Positions 28,683 to 38,132 of a stretch of 64,000 nt of DNA are shown piece by piece. Where the stretch lies: the NCBI RefSeq assembly GCF_000219535.2, contig NZ_CP007806.1, forward strand, positions 2,638,501 to 2,702,500, in the 5' to 3' direction. Source of the DNA: Brevibacillus laterosporus LMG 15441 (GTDB taxonomy: Bacteria > Bacillota > Bacilli > Brevibacillales > Brevibacillaceae). The notes under the pieces were generated by a model. That model saw only the letters and a program-made list of their open reading frames with translations, had not been told where the DNA came from and did not search any database. The first letter of the stretch is position 1; every line of letters starts with the position of its first letter. The position numbers and the translations under genes are program-made.

Positions 28683-29782
28683 CGACTCGCCTCCCTCGGT
28701 GTCCACTTCTGGTAAACCTTGATGTATAGATAAAGTAGAACGGGCAGGAGATAAGAAACGATCAGGCCGAGATAGCTTGCCCACTGATTCCAGCGCAACG
28801 ATTCAATCCAAGATGGCTTCAGCCACGAGGCAATCAAAACTGTTCCGATGCAGATCGCAAGTGCATACGGGCCGTGGTTTTTTGTACCAAATAGACTTGC
28901 TCCGCTGACGGAGGCGCAATAGATAAATGGAATTAACGATGTCGAAATAACAAATAGATAGATCGCCAGGAAAATGATGTCAAATCTCTCCAAGAAGCGG
29001 AATTCGATGAGCTTCAGCAGGTTCAAAACAGGTTGATTGTAATCCAGAATCTCCTCTGGACTGAAAAAAATAAAGCAAACAAGTGTACTGAACACATAAA
29101 TAAGCATTGTCAAGGTATTGCCCAGCACGATCCCGTGAACTGCCAGATCCTTGCGGCGAAGATACGGATAGATGATGAATAAAATCTCAAATCCAAGATA
29201 GGCTTTCGTCGTTGTCGGCATCGCCTGCAGGATCGGTTCCCAGCCTTCCTTGATAACAGGAAGCAGATGAATGAAATATCCCTCACGCAGTGGTATCAGC
29301 AATACAGGAGCCATCCATATTGTTAGGAAGAACACAACCTCACAATATCTAGCAATAGCAAGAATATGCTTCCTCGCTGTTATGTAGGCAGGAATAACGA
29401 TCACGAGCATAATAAACGGGATCGGCGTCATGGGCAAGAACCATGCCTTTATATACAGCAAAGTTGAGACAAATGTTGACCATGCCGAAAATGCGAAATG
29501 TAAAGTAATCAGCGCAATAAGTAGCTTGCTGATGATTTTGCCAAAGAGTCGTTCCAACAATTGAAAAAAAGTATCTTCCGGGTATTGCGCCATTACAGCC
29601 ACCATAATGATGCTTAATATCAGATTAACCAGCCAAGACAGCACCAGCGCAATCCAGCCATCCGTGGAGGCTATCTCCGCAAGCTGACGTGGCAAGGACA
29701 GGACGCTGGTTGCCACTTGAATACCGTGAATCAACAAGGTGTACTGCATAAAGCTGATGCGGTATTTCCTATGTCCACTCAA
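28679..29782 (-). CDS. spore germination permease, Ger(x)B family
   Basis: The B subunit of a germinant receptor, 367 residues with about ten predicted transmembrane helices and an APC-permease-like fold that binds the germinant. Family segments include an N-terminal Q-x-G/L-x-L-P type start (the region after IHGIQVA with LPRQLA) and a C-terminal basic tail. It overlaps both neighbours by four bases (ATGA junctions), a layout of tightly coupled Ger operons. Which germinant it binds cannot be read from sequence. Confidence 0.94.
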   Translation of the reverse strand: MSGHRKYRISFMQYTLLIHGIQVATSVLSLPRQLAEIASTDGWIALVLSWLVNLILSIIMVAVMAQYPEDTFFQLLERLFGKIISKLLIALITLHFAFSAWSTFVSTLLYIKAWFLPMTPIPFIMLVIVIPAYITARKHILAIARYCEVVFFLTIWMAPVLLIPLREGYFIHLLPVIKEGWEPILQAMPTTTKAYLGFEILFIIYPYLRRKDLAVHGIVLGNTLTMLIYVFSTLVCFIFFSPEEILDYNQPVLNLLKLIEFRFLERFDIIFLAIYLFVISTSLIPFIYCASVSGASLFGTKNHGPYALAICIGTVLIASWLKPSWIESLRWNQWASYLGLIVSYLLPVLLYLYIKVYQKWTPREASR

Positions 29783-31254
29783 GATGAATTGCCTCCTCCC
29801 GGCTTATTATTAGCTTGCCGTCGAAGCTGTTTAGGGTGAGATCCAGCTGGACGTCTTCTCATCAACCACAATGGAAAGCGTACGAATGTATCCTTCAGAT
29901 CGGGAAAACGGATAGGAGCTAACGGGCTACCATATGAGACTCCAAGTGATGTTAGCGAAGTCAAATGAGAGACAAGAAGCATGCCACCGCTTACAATGCC
30001 AATAAAGCCATATAAAAAAGCAGTCAGCATCATCGGAAAACGCAGGAAGCGAATCGCAGTTCCCATATCATAATTAGGCATAATGAAGGATGCAATTGCC
30101 GTAGAGGCAACAACGATAACCATGATGTTGCTGACAATTCCCGCCTGTACGGCTGTCTGCCCGATAATTATACCGCCAACAAGTCCGACGGTCTGTCCGA
30201 TCGGAGCCGGTAGCCGAATTCCTGCCTCTCGCATCATTTCCAGTGTTACTTCCATAATGAATGCCTCTAGAAGCGGATGGAACGGAACTCTTTCTCTGGA
30301 TTCTGCGACTGACAGGATTAACTTAATAGGAATGACCTCATAATTAAAAGTAATGAAAGATATGTAGATCGCAGGTAAAAATAGGGCGACAAAAAAAGCA
30401 AAGAAACGGAGCAAGCGAATGAAGGAAGCATAGATCCACCGCATGTTATAATCATCTACGCTTTGAAAGAATGATACAAACGACACCGGTCCGACAAGCA
30501 CACTCGGCGAACGGTCAACAATGACGACATATCGGCCTTGCAAAATATGAGAAGCAGCAGAGTCAGCTCGCTCTGTCACCAATAGCTGAGGGAACGGAGA
30601 AAATGCACTATCCTCGATCAGCTCTATCAGTTCGCCTGTATTGATAATGCAGTCGATATCCAGTCCTTCGATGCGTTGAACAAGCTCCTGTAAAACCTCT
30701 GGAGCAGCCACATCCTGTAGATACATAATAGATAGGTTAACCGGGCAACGCGCCCCTGCTTTAACCTGCTTAATTTTAAGTTCACGGTTAGGAATATAAC
30801 GCCGAATTAGGGCGATATTCTGTGAGCCCGTTTCGACGAATCCCTGATGTGAGCCTAGAATAGACGTTTCGATCGATGGGTCGGCAATCGATCGCTGTGG
30901 CCATCCGCTTGTATCAAGGATGTAAGCTTCCGTAGAACCAGAAAGAAACAGCACACTCTTGCCATCAAGGAGTAGCTTTTCAATTTGTTCCATATCGGAC
31001 TCTGTTTCGATTTTGCCCACGCTAATAGGAAGGGAGCCCTCCGTCATTGACAGTGATTCGATAAGCGGACGAAGGACATCATTATTGATTGAGTTCATAT
31101 CGATTAAGCCTTCGAAATAGACGAGCATAGTTTCATCTGCGTGCGGCGACTCGATACTCCGGTAGACCAGATCAGGAGCGTCAGAGAAAATGGATTTCAG
31201 CCGTTGAGTATTATCTGACAGCTGTTCACTTACTTTACCGTACTGTTCTGGCAT
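29779..31254 (-). CDS. spore germination protein, Ger(x)A family
   Basis: The A subunit of a germinant receptor, about 491 residues. A soluble N-terminal domain (about 1-270) precedes four to five membrane helices and a short basic tail. The family signature appears around the membrane entry (a PF-Hxx-EAxxxE-type segment reading PFHPLLEAFIMEVTLEM, then R-L-P-A-P-I-G-Q). The frame starts with GTG at 31269, but a GAGGGTG Shine-Dalgarno seven bases before the ATG at 31254 makes the latter likelier. It is the first gene of the A-B-C operon. Forespore (SigG) control is expected from the family; I could not assign a promoter confidently. Confidence 0.94.
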   Translation of the reverse strand: MPEQYGKVSEQLSDNTQRLKSIFSDAPDLVYRSIESPHADETMLVYFEGLIDMNSINNDVLRPLIESLSMTEGSLPISVGKIETESDMEQIEKLLLDGKSVLFLSGSTEAYILDTSGWPQRSIADPSIETSILGSHQGFVETGSQNIALIRRYIPNRELKIKQVKAGARCPVNLSIMYLQDVAAPEVLQELVQRIEGLDIDCIINTGELIELIEDSAFSPFPQLLVTERADSAASHILQGRYVVIVDRSPSVLVGPVSFVSFFQSVDDYNMRWIYASFIRLLRFFAFFVALFLPAIYISFITFNYEVIPIKLILSVAESRERVPFHPLLEAFIMEVTLEMMREAGIRLPAPIGQTVGLVGGIIIGQTAVQAGIVSNIMVIVVASTAIASFIMPNYDMGTAIRFLRFPMMLTAFLYGFIGIVSGGMLLVSHLTSLTSLGVSYGSPLAPIRFPDLKDTFVRFPLWLMRRRPAGSHPKQLRRQANNKPGGGNSS

Positions 31255-31323
31255 TCTGTTCACCCTCACGATTGTTCATATGAGTGAAGTCTGCCTCACA
31301 AGTTTCCATTTTATTCTTTATAA

Positions 31324-31671
31324 ATGGGAATGTATGATGTAGATGGAGTGATTCCCGAGCGGGTACTTAAAAAGGAAATGATGGGAACTGAGGGAATAAG
31401 CTCCTTCCTTCATGTTGAAGATGCGGCTAGAGCGGCTTTCCTAGCACTTGATTGTCCATCTGGTCCAGTTAATATAGTGGATGACGAACCAGCTGCAGGA
31501 TCTGTGTGGCTCCCCGCTTATGCCTCTATAATAGGCGCACCTCAGCCCACAATCCTAGAAGAGAGCAATCGCGGCGAACGCGGTGCATCAAATGCTAAAG
31601 CACGTACGCATTATGACTGGACACCTCTTCATCCAACTTGGCATGAGGGTTTCAAAAAAGCTTTAAAATAA
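31324..31671 (+). pseudogene. C-terminal fragment of an NAD-dependent epimerase/dehydratase
   Basis: A 115-codon frame corresponds only to the C-terminal third of a sugar-epimerase-like short-chain dehydrogenase. It contains the conserved SFLHVEDAARAA segment, NIVDDEPA and RGASNAKAR followed by a W-x-P tail. The roughly 190-residue Rossmann half with the cofactor loop is absent, and the sequence before the ATG belongs to the neighbouring germination promoter. No ribosome site precedes it. ECF41 sigma factors usually sit next to carboxymuconolactone decarboxylase, oxidoreductase or epimerase genes, so this is best read as the decayed partner of the sigma gene that follows. Confidence 0.82.
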
Positions 31672-31692
31672 ATACCTTTATGTATAAAGAGG

Positions 31693-31722
31693 TACCCTGG
31701 ATCATGTATCTAGGGTATTTTT
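31693..31722 (+). terminator. terminator between epimerase remnant and sigma gene
   Basis: Arms TACCCTGGA and TCTAGGGTA (one G-T pair) followed by TTTTT, 22 bases past the epimerase stop and 20 bases before the sigma-factor start. Confidence 0.6.
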
Positions 31723-31741
31723 CAGCATAGGAGGGGTTTTT

Positions 31742-32338
31742 GTGGAGTATCATTCACACTTACATAACGGAATGGTAGAAGAATTTTATTTATCCTTTAA
31801 GCCCTATTTACTTTCTATCGCGTATCGGATGCTTGGTTCTTTAACTGATGCTGAGGATATTGTTCAAGATACCTTTCTTCAATTACAACGAACCGACATT
31901 TCATATATTACCAATGCAAAATCTTATTTAAGCAAAATGGTGACAAATCGTTGCATAAATGAAATGAAATCAGCTAGAAAAAAAAGAGAAGCTTACCAAG
32001 GTGCTTGGTTACCTGAGCCCATTATCCATGGACAAATCCTAGACCCTTCTGAAAAAGTGATCCAAGATGATTCTCTCAGTTATGCCCTTCTTAGGTTAAT
32101 GGAAGAATTGTCTGCAATGGAGCGAGCAGTCTATGTCCTAAAAACAGCACACGTCGTACATGTAAATAATCAAAAAGGCATTCTGATTGTAAAGGATGAC
32201 AAGCCAATCGGGGTATTTAGTTTTGTTTGGCATCCAAGTACGCATAAAATCCGCCAGTTGTTTTATGTGGTAAACCCTGATAAACTCCAAAAGATCGATC
32301 TATCTCTCCCCCTCTCTTCACCATCAATTGAAAAATAA
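31742..32338 (+). pseudogene. ECF41-type sigma factor with a large in-frame internal deletion
   Basis: A 198-codon open frame begins with GTG after AGGAGGGG. Residues about 15-70 are a good sigma region 2 (AYRMLGSLTDAEDIVQDTFLQL). Region 4 begins normally (LSAMERAVYVLK, about residue 125) and then jumps directly to the last 50 residues of the ECF41 C-terminal SnoaL-like domain, ending in the family's NPDKL motif. The DNA-recognition helix-turn-helix of region 4 and most of the regulatory domain are missing, about 90 residues compared with the usual length near 290. The frame is preserved across the junction. It should not be able to bind -35 elements, so the product is probably inactive or acts only on core polymerase. 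Confidence 0.82.
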
Positions 32339-32344
32339 CAAAAA

Positions 32345-32385
32345 AAGAGCCTGATCGATCCTTTTTGAGGTAACAATCGGCTCTT
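32345..32385. terminator. bidirectional terminator between sigma remnant and transporter
   Basis: AAGAGCC/GGCTCTT stem with extra pairing inward, A-run before and T-rich tail after. It separates two convergent genes. Confidence 0.65.
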
Positions 32386-32393
32386 CTTTTCTC

Positions 32394-33353
32394 TTATGTC
32401 ATTTGGTCCATATCCTCTTCATACTTTTCTCTCATTCTACTAAAAATAGACGCCAATACGGACCCTGAAATATTATGCCAAACACTAAAAATAGCACTTG
32501 GTACTGCTGCTAAAGGAGAAAAATGTGCGGTTGCAATTGCGACTCCCAGCCCAGAGTTCTGCATACCTACCTCCATAGCGACAGCCTTTTGTTTGGCTAG
32601 ATCCATTCCGCAAAGACGGGCAAACAGGAAGCCCAGCAGAAAACCAAGTACATTATGAAGGACGACAACAGCAAAAATCATCAATCCCGCTGAAGCTAGT
32701 TTCTCCTGATTCCCAGCTACTACACCGCAGATAATCATCACTATGGCAACTACCGATACTAGCGGTAATGCTTTCACGCTTGCGGCTGCCTGTCTTGCAA
32801 AACACTTTTTCACCAAGAGCCCTAGAATGAGTGGAATGATAACCACCTGAATGATGGAATAAAATAAGGACCAGATATTTATATCGACCCATTTACTTGC
32901 AAGTAGCAAAATTAAAAACGGTGTAACAATAGGTGCAAGTAGCGTAGATACAGAAGCGATCGCTACAGCAAGAGCTACATCTCCTTTTGATAAAAATACC
33001 ATCACATTAGAAGCAGTACCGCTTGGACAGCACCCTACCAGAATAACACCAACTGCAATTTCTGGTGGCAAATCTAAGACATAAGCTAAGATAAATGCCA
33101 ATAGCGGCATCACAAGATAATGGCCAATGACACCTAACGTCACATCTTTTGGACGGCGAAATACCTCTTTAAAATCTGACGCTGAAATCGTTAAGCCCAT
33201 ACCGAACATCACGATGCCAAGCAATGGTATTATATAAGCCCCAATCCATGTAAAATGCTTAGGAAATATATAAGCAATTACAGAAAATAACAGAACCCAC
33301 ACGGTAAATGTCTTGCCTGCAAACGAACTGACTCTCTCCACAAATCCCATCAT
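32394..33353 (-). CDS. BASS-family (bile acid:sodium symporter-like) transporter
   Basis: A 319-residue membrane protein with about ten predicted helices. The family pattern is clear: MFGMGLT near residue 50, GxxxxGCCPSGTASN near 105-120 and the GMQNSGLG crossover motif near 265. It probably imports an organic anion with sodium; the substrate is unknown. The gene starts 33 bases after the GntR regulator gene on the same strand, so the pair forms an operon. Confidence 0.92.
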   Translation of the reverse strand: MMGFVERVSSFAGKTFTVWVLLFSVIAYIFPKHFTWIGAYIIPLLGIVMFGMGLTISASDFKEVFRRPKDVTLGVIGHYLVMPLLAFILAYVLDLPPEIAVGVILVGCCPSGTASNVMVFLSKGDVALAVAIASVSTLLAPIVTPFLILLLASKWVDINIWSLFYSIIQVVIIPLILGLLVKKCFARQAAASVKALPLVSVVAIVMIICGVVAGNQEKLASAGLMIFAVVVLHNVLGFLLGFLFARLCGMDLAKQKAVAMEVGMQNSGLGVAIATAHFSPLAAVPSAIFSVWHNISGSVLASIFSRMREKYEEDMDQMT

Positions 33354-33386
33354 AAAGCCCCCCTGTGATTTCTCTATCTATATTTG

Positions 33387-34052
33387 CTACATAAGTGCAT
33401 ATATTTCTCGCATAGGCCTGAGTATATTTTGCTTAATACTTGTTTCAAGCTTTTCTTTATCCCCAGTTTGTATCGCAAGAATAATGTCCTCATGTTCATG
33501 AATGGAAGCCTGATTCATTTCACACGGCTGCTTCAAAAATACATATTTAAAACGACGAATATGATTTTGCAAAGAAACATGAAACTTGCTCAAATACGGA
33601 TTATCGGCAACATCTGTTATTAGATTATGGAATTGCTCGTCATACTCCATCGCTTGGAAAGGCTGTTCTCTGGCAATCGCTCCTGCAAATTTTTCGTTCC
33701 ATTCTTGCAATTGTTCGATATGCTGAGGCAAGATGTGCACAGAAGCAAATTCGGCTGCCAGTGCATGTAATGTTGCAAGTGTGGGATAAATTTTTAAGAT
33801 ATCTTCCTTCTCAAGACTGGTCACTCTCGTCTCTTTCCCTGGTTGCATATGGACCAATCCCTGTACTTCAAGTAATTGAAGAGCTTCTCTTACAGGTGTT
33901 CTACTCACGTTTAATGCTTCCGCCAGTTGATTGTCCACCAATTTTTCTCCTGGCTCTAGTGTCCCATCTATGATCCATCTTTGAATGTGAGAGAAGGCAT
34001 GGTCTTTGGCTGACACTCGAATAGGTGCTACGTAATTACTAGGAATTGGCAT
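33387..34052 (-). CDS. GntR-family transcriptional regulator, FadR/FCD subfamily
   Basis: A 221-residue regulator. The N-terminal winged helix-turn-helix (about 15-75) shows the GntR signature LAEALNVSRTPVREALQLLE. The all-helical FCD effector domain follows (about 90-215) with metal or ligand residues in the DEQFHNLI and HEDIILAI segments. It starts after AAGGAGGGAAGAC and is first in an operon with the BASS transporter, so it most likely controls that transporter in response to its substrate. Confidence 0.93.
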   Translation of the reverse strand: MPIPSNYVAPIRVSAKDHAFSHIQRWIIDGTLEPGEKLVDNQLAEALNVSRTPVREALQLLEVQGLVHMQPGKETRVTSLEKEDILKIYPTLATLHALAAEFASVHILPQHIEQLQEWNEKFAGAIAREQPFQAMEYDEQFHNLITDVADNPYLSKFHVSLQNHIRRFKYVFLKQPCEMNQASIHEHEDIILAIQTGDKEKLETSIKQNILRPMREIYALM

Positions 34053-34142
34053 GTCTTCCCTCCTTATTCAATATGTAATATATCGCATACAGCTTGTACA
34101 TTCAACCGAATTTTCAATCTATTTACACTTCCAAATTATACA

Positions 34143-34183
34143 AAAGGACCGTAGCTGGGCTTTATCCCAACCACGGTCCTTTT
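34143..34183 (-). terminator. terminator of the nrdIEF operon
   Basis: AAAGGACCGT/ACGGTCCTTT arms with a second inner pairing (TGGG/CCCA). On the minus strand it ends in CCTTTTGT. It lies about 80 bases past the nrdF stop. Confidence 0.75.
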
Positions 34184-34263
34184 CGTTAGCTTTCCTTTTA
34201 CAAACTACATAATTTGGTTGTCGCTTGTATGCAAGGCTCGCTGGCCGCTATTAGCATCTCTTA

Positions 34264-35256
34264 TTAGAATGAGGTATCCTTTACGCGCTCGTTCAAGAAA
34301 TCAAAGTCTTGATCATGGAGCGGCTCCACTTTCCCTTTTTGATAACCGCTTCCTTTTGTGGAAAAGAAGTCATGTGTACTCGTTTCTGTACGAATCCCGT
34401 TTAATACAACAGGGTGAACTTCTTCCTCATCAAAAATCGGTTCGAGCCCTAGGTTCATTAGCGCTTTATTTGCATTATAACGAATATACTTTTTCACTTC
34501 ATGTGTTAAACCAATGGAATCATAGAGTGTCTCGGTATATTCTAATTCATTTTTGTATAGAGCTTGGAGAAGTTCATCAACAAACACTGTTGCTTGCTCC
34601 TGCTCAGCCTCTGTTAATCTAGCAAAAACCTCTTGGGCTAGTAAGCCGACAAATACACCATGCACACTTTCATCACGGATAATTAGCTTGATAATTTCAC
34701 CGCTTGCTACCATTTTCCCTTGACCTGCTAAAAATAGTGGATAGAAGAATCCGGAATAAAACAGGAAGCTCTCCAAAAATACGGAAGCTACCATCGCTTT
34801 ATATAGGCTCATATCGTCGCCATCTTTGATACCTCTGTAGATTTCATCAATAACTTCTGTTTTATACTGCAGATGTTTATCTTCTTTTACCCACTGGAAA
34901 ATTTCATGAATCCGCTCAGAACTTGCTACTGTTGTAAAAATAGTGCTGTAGCTCTTCGCATGGATCTCTTCCATCGCTGCCTGGAAAATTAGAATTGCTT
35001 TCTTTTGCTTCTCTTTAACATGCTGGGCAATCATGGGCATGCCAACATTTCCTTGTTCTGTATCAAGCAAGGTTAGCCCACCTAATACCTTCATGTACGT
35101 ATCTCGTTCATTGTCCGTTAGATTCGTCCATGACTTTAAATCCTTCGAAATTGGAATCTCTGTATCTAGCCAGAACTGAGATGTATTTTGCGTCCATAGC
35201 ATCTCGGTATACTGGGTTTCCGGTTCATTCCAGTTGACTGCTTCAAATTTAGACAT
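34264..35256 (-). CDS. nrdF: class Ib ribonucleotide reductase, beta subunit
   Basis: The radical-generating subunit of the aerobic class Ib reductase that makes deoxyribonucleotides, 330 residues. The dimetal ligands fit the segments LLDTEQ (Asp/Glu), EEIHAKSYS (Glu and His) and the later IIRDESVHG (Glu and His). The radical Tyr candidate is in the KSYSTIF region. The C-terminal tail needed to dock on NrdE is intact (DFDFLN). The start follows AGAGAGGAGCATCGCA. It comes 15 bases after nrdE, third in an nrdI-nrdE-nrdF operon that is controlled by a cobalamin riboswitch. Confidence 0.97.
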   Translation of the reverse strand: MSKFEAVNWNEPETQYTEMLWTQNTSQFWLDTEIPISKDLKSWTNLTDNERDTYMKVLGGLTLLDTEQGNVGMPMIAQHVKEKQKKAILIFQAAMEEIHAKSYSTIFTTVASSERIHEIFQWVKEDKHLQYKTEVIDEIYRGIKDGDDMSLYKAMVASVFLESFLFYSGFFYPLFLAGQGKMVASGEIIKLIIRDESVHGVFVGLLAQEVFARLTEAEQEQATVFVDELLQALYKNELEYTETLYDSIGLTHEVKKYIRYNANKALMNLGLEPIFDEEEVHPVVLNGIRTETSTHDFFSTKGSGYQKGKVEPLHDQDFDFLNERVKDTSF

Positions 35257-35271
35257 TGCGATGCTCCTCTC

Positions 35272-37371
35272 TTATACGCTGCAACTAACGCATTCCTCAA
35301 TGGTTTTTTTCTTTGTACGGGTATAATACAGCGTCTTTAAGCCCTTTTTCTGAGCATAGATATAATACATAGCCAAATCCCGTGTGGTTGCGTCATCTTT
35401 TACATATAGAATAGTAGAAATCGCCTGGTCGATATGCACCTGAACTTCTGCTACCAGATCAATCACATTAAACATGTTCATGTCATATGCTTCTTTGTAG
35501 TAGAAGAAATTGTCATCATCTAAGAACGGCATCGGATAAATCGTTTTGGAATCACCATATTCGCGTTCCTCGATACGCTGTGTAATAGGTGCAATAGATG
35601 CCGTAGAGGACTGTAGATAAGAGATCGAGCCCGTTGGAGCAATCGCCAAACGATAGGCATGGTAAAGTCCGTGGGTTTGTACCTCATCCTGCAAGCGAGC
35701 CCAATCTTCCTTCGTAGGAATATGGTGACCTTCGAACAATTGCTGAACCTTTTCGGTTTTTGGTGAATAATCGTGCTGCTGATAACGTTCGAAATAGCTA
35801 CCGGATGCATATTCACTGTGCTCAAAATCTTGGAAAGTAATTCCTCGCTCTTTTGCAATTAGCATAGAACGTTCTAATGAATAAAAATTTAAGATCATAA
35901 AGAATGTACGCGAGAAGTCAATCGCTTCTTTTGACTCATAAGGAATCTTATTTTTAGCCAAGTATCCGTGTAGATTCATAGCTCCCAAGCCAACAGAATG
36001 AAGCTCTCGGTTTGCCTTTGCCACAGATGGAACGATCGAAATATTTGTACGGTCACTCACCTCTGTCAGAGCATCCATTGCTAGATGAATCGTGTCTCGC
36101 ATTCTCTTATTCGCCATTACATTTACAATGTTAAGCGAGCCAAGGTTGCACGAGATATCGCGGTTAATAACATCTTCCACCCCATAATCATTAATGGTGG
36201 AAACTTCACTAAGCTGAGCGATTTCACTGCAGAGATTAGAAAATTTAACTCGGCCAATCTCTTTTAATGCGTGATATTCATTAACATTATCAACATACAT
36301 AATATATGGGTAACCAGATTCCATCTGGATTTGAGCTAATTTCATGATCAGATCACGTGCGCCGATTTTTTTCTTACGTACACGCGGGTTATTGACCAGC
36401 TCGTCATACATGCTGGTGATGTCCATATCGTCTAAGTGCTGCCCGTACTCTTTGAACACAGTATGAGGATAGAATAAGTACATGTCTTTATCTTTTTCTA
36501 CTAGCTCAAAGAATTTATTAGGTGTAACAACGCCAAGTGATAAGGTTTTAATTCTGATTTTCTCATCGCTGTTTATTTTTTTGGTATCTAAGAATTCTTG
36601 AATGTCGGCATGGAAAATATTGAGATAAACAACCCCACTACCATCGCGTTGACCGAGCTGATTTGCATATGAGAACGCATCCTCAAACAGCTTCATTACA
36701 GGAAGAACCCCACTAGCTTTACCATCTAGTCCTTTGATTTGCTCGCCAGCGGCACGGATTTTGCTCAGGTTCAAGCTTACACCGCCGCCAATTTTACTTA
36801 GTTGCAAAGCGGAATTAATAGAGAACCCAATCGAATTCATTGAATCATCTACCTCAAGCAAGAAACAGCTAACTAGCTCCCCGCGACGTTTTTTACCTGC
36901 ATTCAAAAAGGTAGGAGTAGCAGGCTGATATTCTTGTGAGATTAACAGGTCTGCATATTGCAATGCTTTTTCGCTATCCCCTTTTGCTAGGAACAAGGAA
37001 ACAACAGCAATTCGATCCTCATAACGTTCAAGGAATTTGCTTCCATCGTTCGTTTTCATCGCATAATTATTATAAAACTTGAATGCACTCATGAAGGATG
37101 GGAAGCGGAATTTTTTATCATAGACATAGCGATAGACCCGTTCAATATCGGCAAATTCATAGCCTTCAAACACTTCAGCTTCGTAGTAGTCATTTTCAAT
37201 TAAATAGTTAATCTTCTCACGTAAGTTATGGAAAAAGACCGTATTCTGATTTACGAAATCAACGAAATAGCTCTTCGCTGCCTCTAAATCTTTATGAAAC
37301 TGAAATTTCCCGTCTTTCTTCACCATAATTTCGTTGTTCAACGTGATCCATTGTGGTAGTTGCGTGGACAA
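35272..37371 (-). CDS. nrdE: class Ib ribonucleotide reductase, alpha (catalytic) subunit
   Basis: The catalytic subunit that reduces ribonucleoside diphosphates, 699 residues. Active-site cysteines are readable in GELVSCFL (near 170), SNLCSE and DISCNLGSLN (near 380-410), and the redox-active pair CVSC at the extreme C terminus. The length and the QWITLNNEIM start match the family. The first 80 bases overlap the end of nrdI in another frame, a junction also known from other Bacillales, so the start at 37371 is credible. Confidence 0.97.
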   Translation of the reverse strand: MSTQLPQWITLNNEIMVKKDGKFQFHKDLEAAKSYFVDFVNQNTVFFHNLREKINYLIENDYYEAEVFEGYEFADIERVYRYVYDKKFRFPSFMSAFKFYNNYAMKTNDGSKFLERYEDRIAVVSLFLAKGDSEKALQYADLLISQEYQPATPTFLNAGKKRRGELVSCFLLEVDDSMNSIGFSINSALQLSKIGGGVSLNLSKIRAAGEQIKGLDGKASGVLPVMKLFEDAFSYANQLGQRDGSGVVYLNIFHADIQEFLDTKKINSDEKIRIKTLSLGVVTPNKFFELVEKDKDMYLFYPHTVFKEYGQHLDDMDITSMYDELVNNPRVRKKKIGARDLIMKLAQIQMESGYPYIMYVDNVNEYHALKEIGRVKFSNLCSEIAQLSEVSTINDYGVEDVINRDISCNLGSLNIVNVMANKRMRDTIHLAMDALTEVSDRTNISIVPSVAKANRELHSVGLGAMNLHGYLAKNKIPYESKEAIDFSRTFFMILNFYSLERSMLIAKERGITFQDFEHSEYASGSYFERYQQHDYSPKTEKVQQLFEGHHIPTKEDWARLQDEVQTHGLYHAYRLAIAPTGSISYLQSSTASIAPITQRIEEREYGDSKTIYPMPFLDDDNFFYYKEAYDMNMFNVIDLVAEVQVHIDQAISTILYVKDDATTRDLAMYYIYAQKKGLKTLYYTRTKKKTIEECVSCSV

Positions 37372-37717
37372 AGTGAAATACCTCCTGCTTAAAAGTTTCT
37401 ACATCTCGTTTGGTACCGCTCAATTCAAATTTCATGACCAATGGTACATTGTATTGTTCGGCTATCTGGTCAGCTGCAAGTCCGTAGCGAGTCCCCCAAT
37501 TCATGTTCCCGCTAGTTGCAACTCCCTTCATCCATTGAGAGTGTTGCGTTAGAAATTGTCGTGTCGTTTCAGGAACTTGTCCAAATCCCGTTGTATATGT
37601 AATCAGAATGAAAGGTTCGTTTATGACGATATCATCGGAAATTTGTATACAGCGAAAATCTAGTTTTTGGACAAAGCGTTTCACATTTCCTGTTTTGGAA
37701 TCATATACGATCAGCAT
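37292..37717 (-). CDS. nrdI: NrdI flavodoxin-like activator
   Basis: A 141-residue flavoprotein that supplies the oxidant for assembling the manganese-tyrosyl cofactor of NrdF. FMN-loop segments YDSKTGNV (residues 5-12), TYTTGFGQVPE and SGNMNWG are readable. The start has a GGGGGGTG ribosome site. It is the first gene behind the cobalamin riboswitch. Confidence 0.95.
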   Translation of the reverse strand: MLIVYDSKTGNVKRFVQKLDFRCIQISDDIVINEPFILITYTTGFGQVPETTRQFLTQHSQWMKGVATSGNMNWGTRYGLAADQIAEQYNVPLVMKFELSGTKRDVETFKQEVFHFVHATTTMDHVEQRNYGEERREISVS

Positions 37718-37795
37718 CGATACACCCCCCTTTCATGTATAAAGGACATAAGATGGTAGCCAAGCTGACTGCTGATAAATGCCGCTTTTTGCCAA

Positions 37796-37828
37796 CATAA
37801 AAAGCTCATCCCTTCATGGGTGAGCTTT
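37796..37828 (-). terminator. expression-platform terminator of the cobalamin riboswitch
   Basis: Minus-strand AAAGCTCACCC...GGGATGAGCTTTTT hairpin (one bulge) with a T5 tail. It lies between the aptamer and nrdI and would stop transcription when cobalamin is bound. Confidence 0.85.
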
Positions 37829-37909
37829 AAAACGGCACAACAAAGAAAAAATAGCAAAGCAAATAGCCGCTACTATTTAATCCCCGTACCGTTTCAACTT
37901 CCCACTCCC

Positions 37910-38112
37910 CGAAGATGCGAAACTAAGAGAATGGGCAGGTCTACTGACTTGTGTTTCACTTTACTTTGAGCCCTTCCCATATAAGTCGCCTGAGACATGC
38001 TTATACAGTGGTTTTGCTCATTTCATCCACACTTACAGTTGCGGGGACAGCTCTGGAATTTCACCAGATTCCCTATTAAGTCGCAAAATGACACCTAATT
38101 CTCGGCGGTAAA
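37910..38112 (-). ncRNA. cobalamin (B12) riboswitch upstream of nrdIEF
   Basis: On the minus strand the hallmark elements appear in order: AATAGGGAA, then GGTGAAATTCC with CAGAGCTGTCCCCGCAACTGT (the B12 box and adjoining core), then a helix region ending in AGTCAGTAGACCTGCC. A terminator follows about 80 bases later, then nrdI. Cobalamin binding should reduce nrdIEF expression; this is logical if the genome also has a B12-dependent class II reductase, which is not in the window. Confidence 0.92.
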
Positions 38113-38132
38113 GTAACTTTTTATCAGTATGT

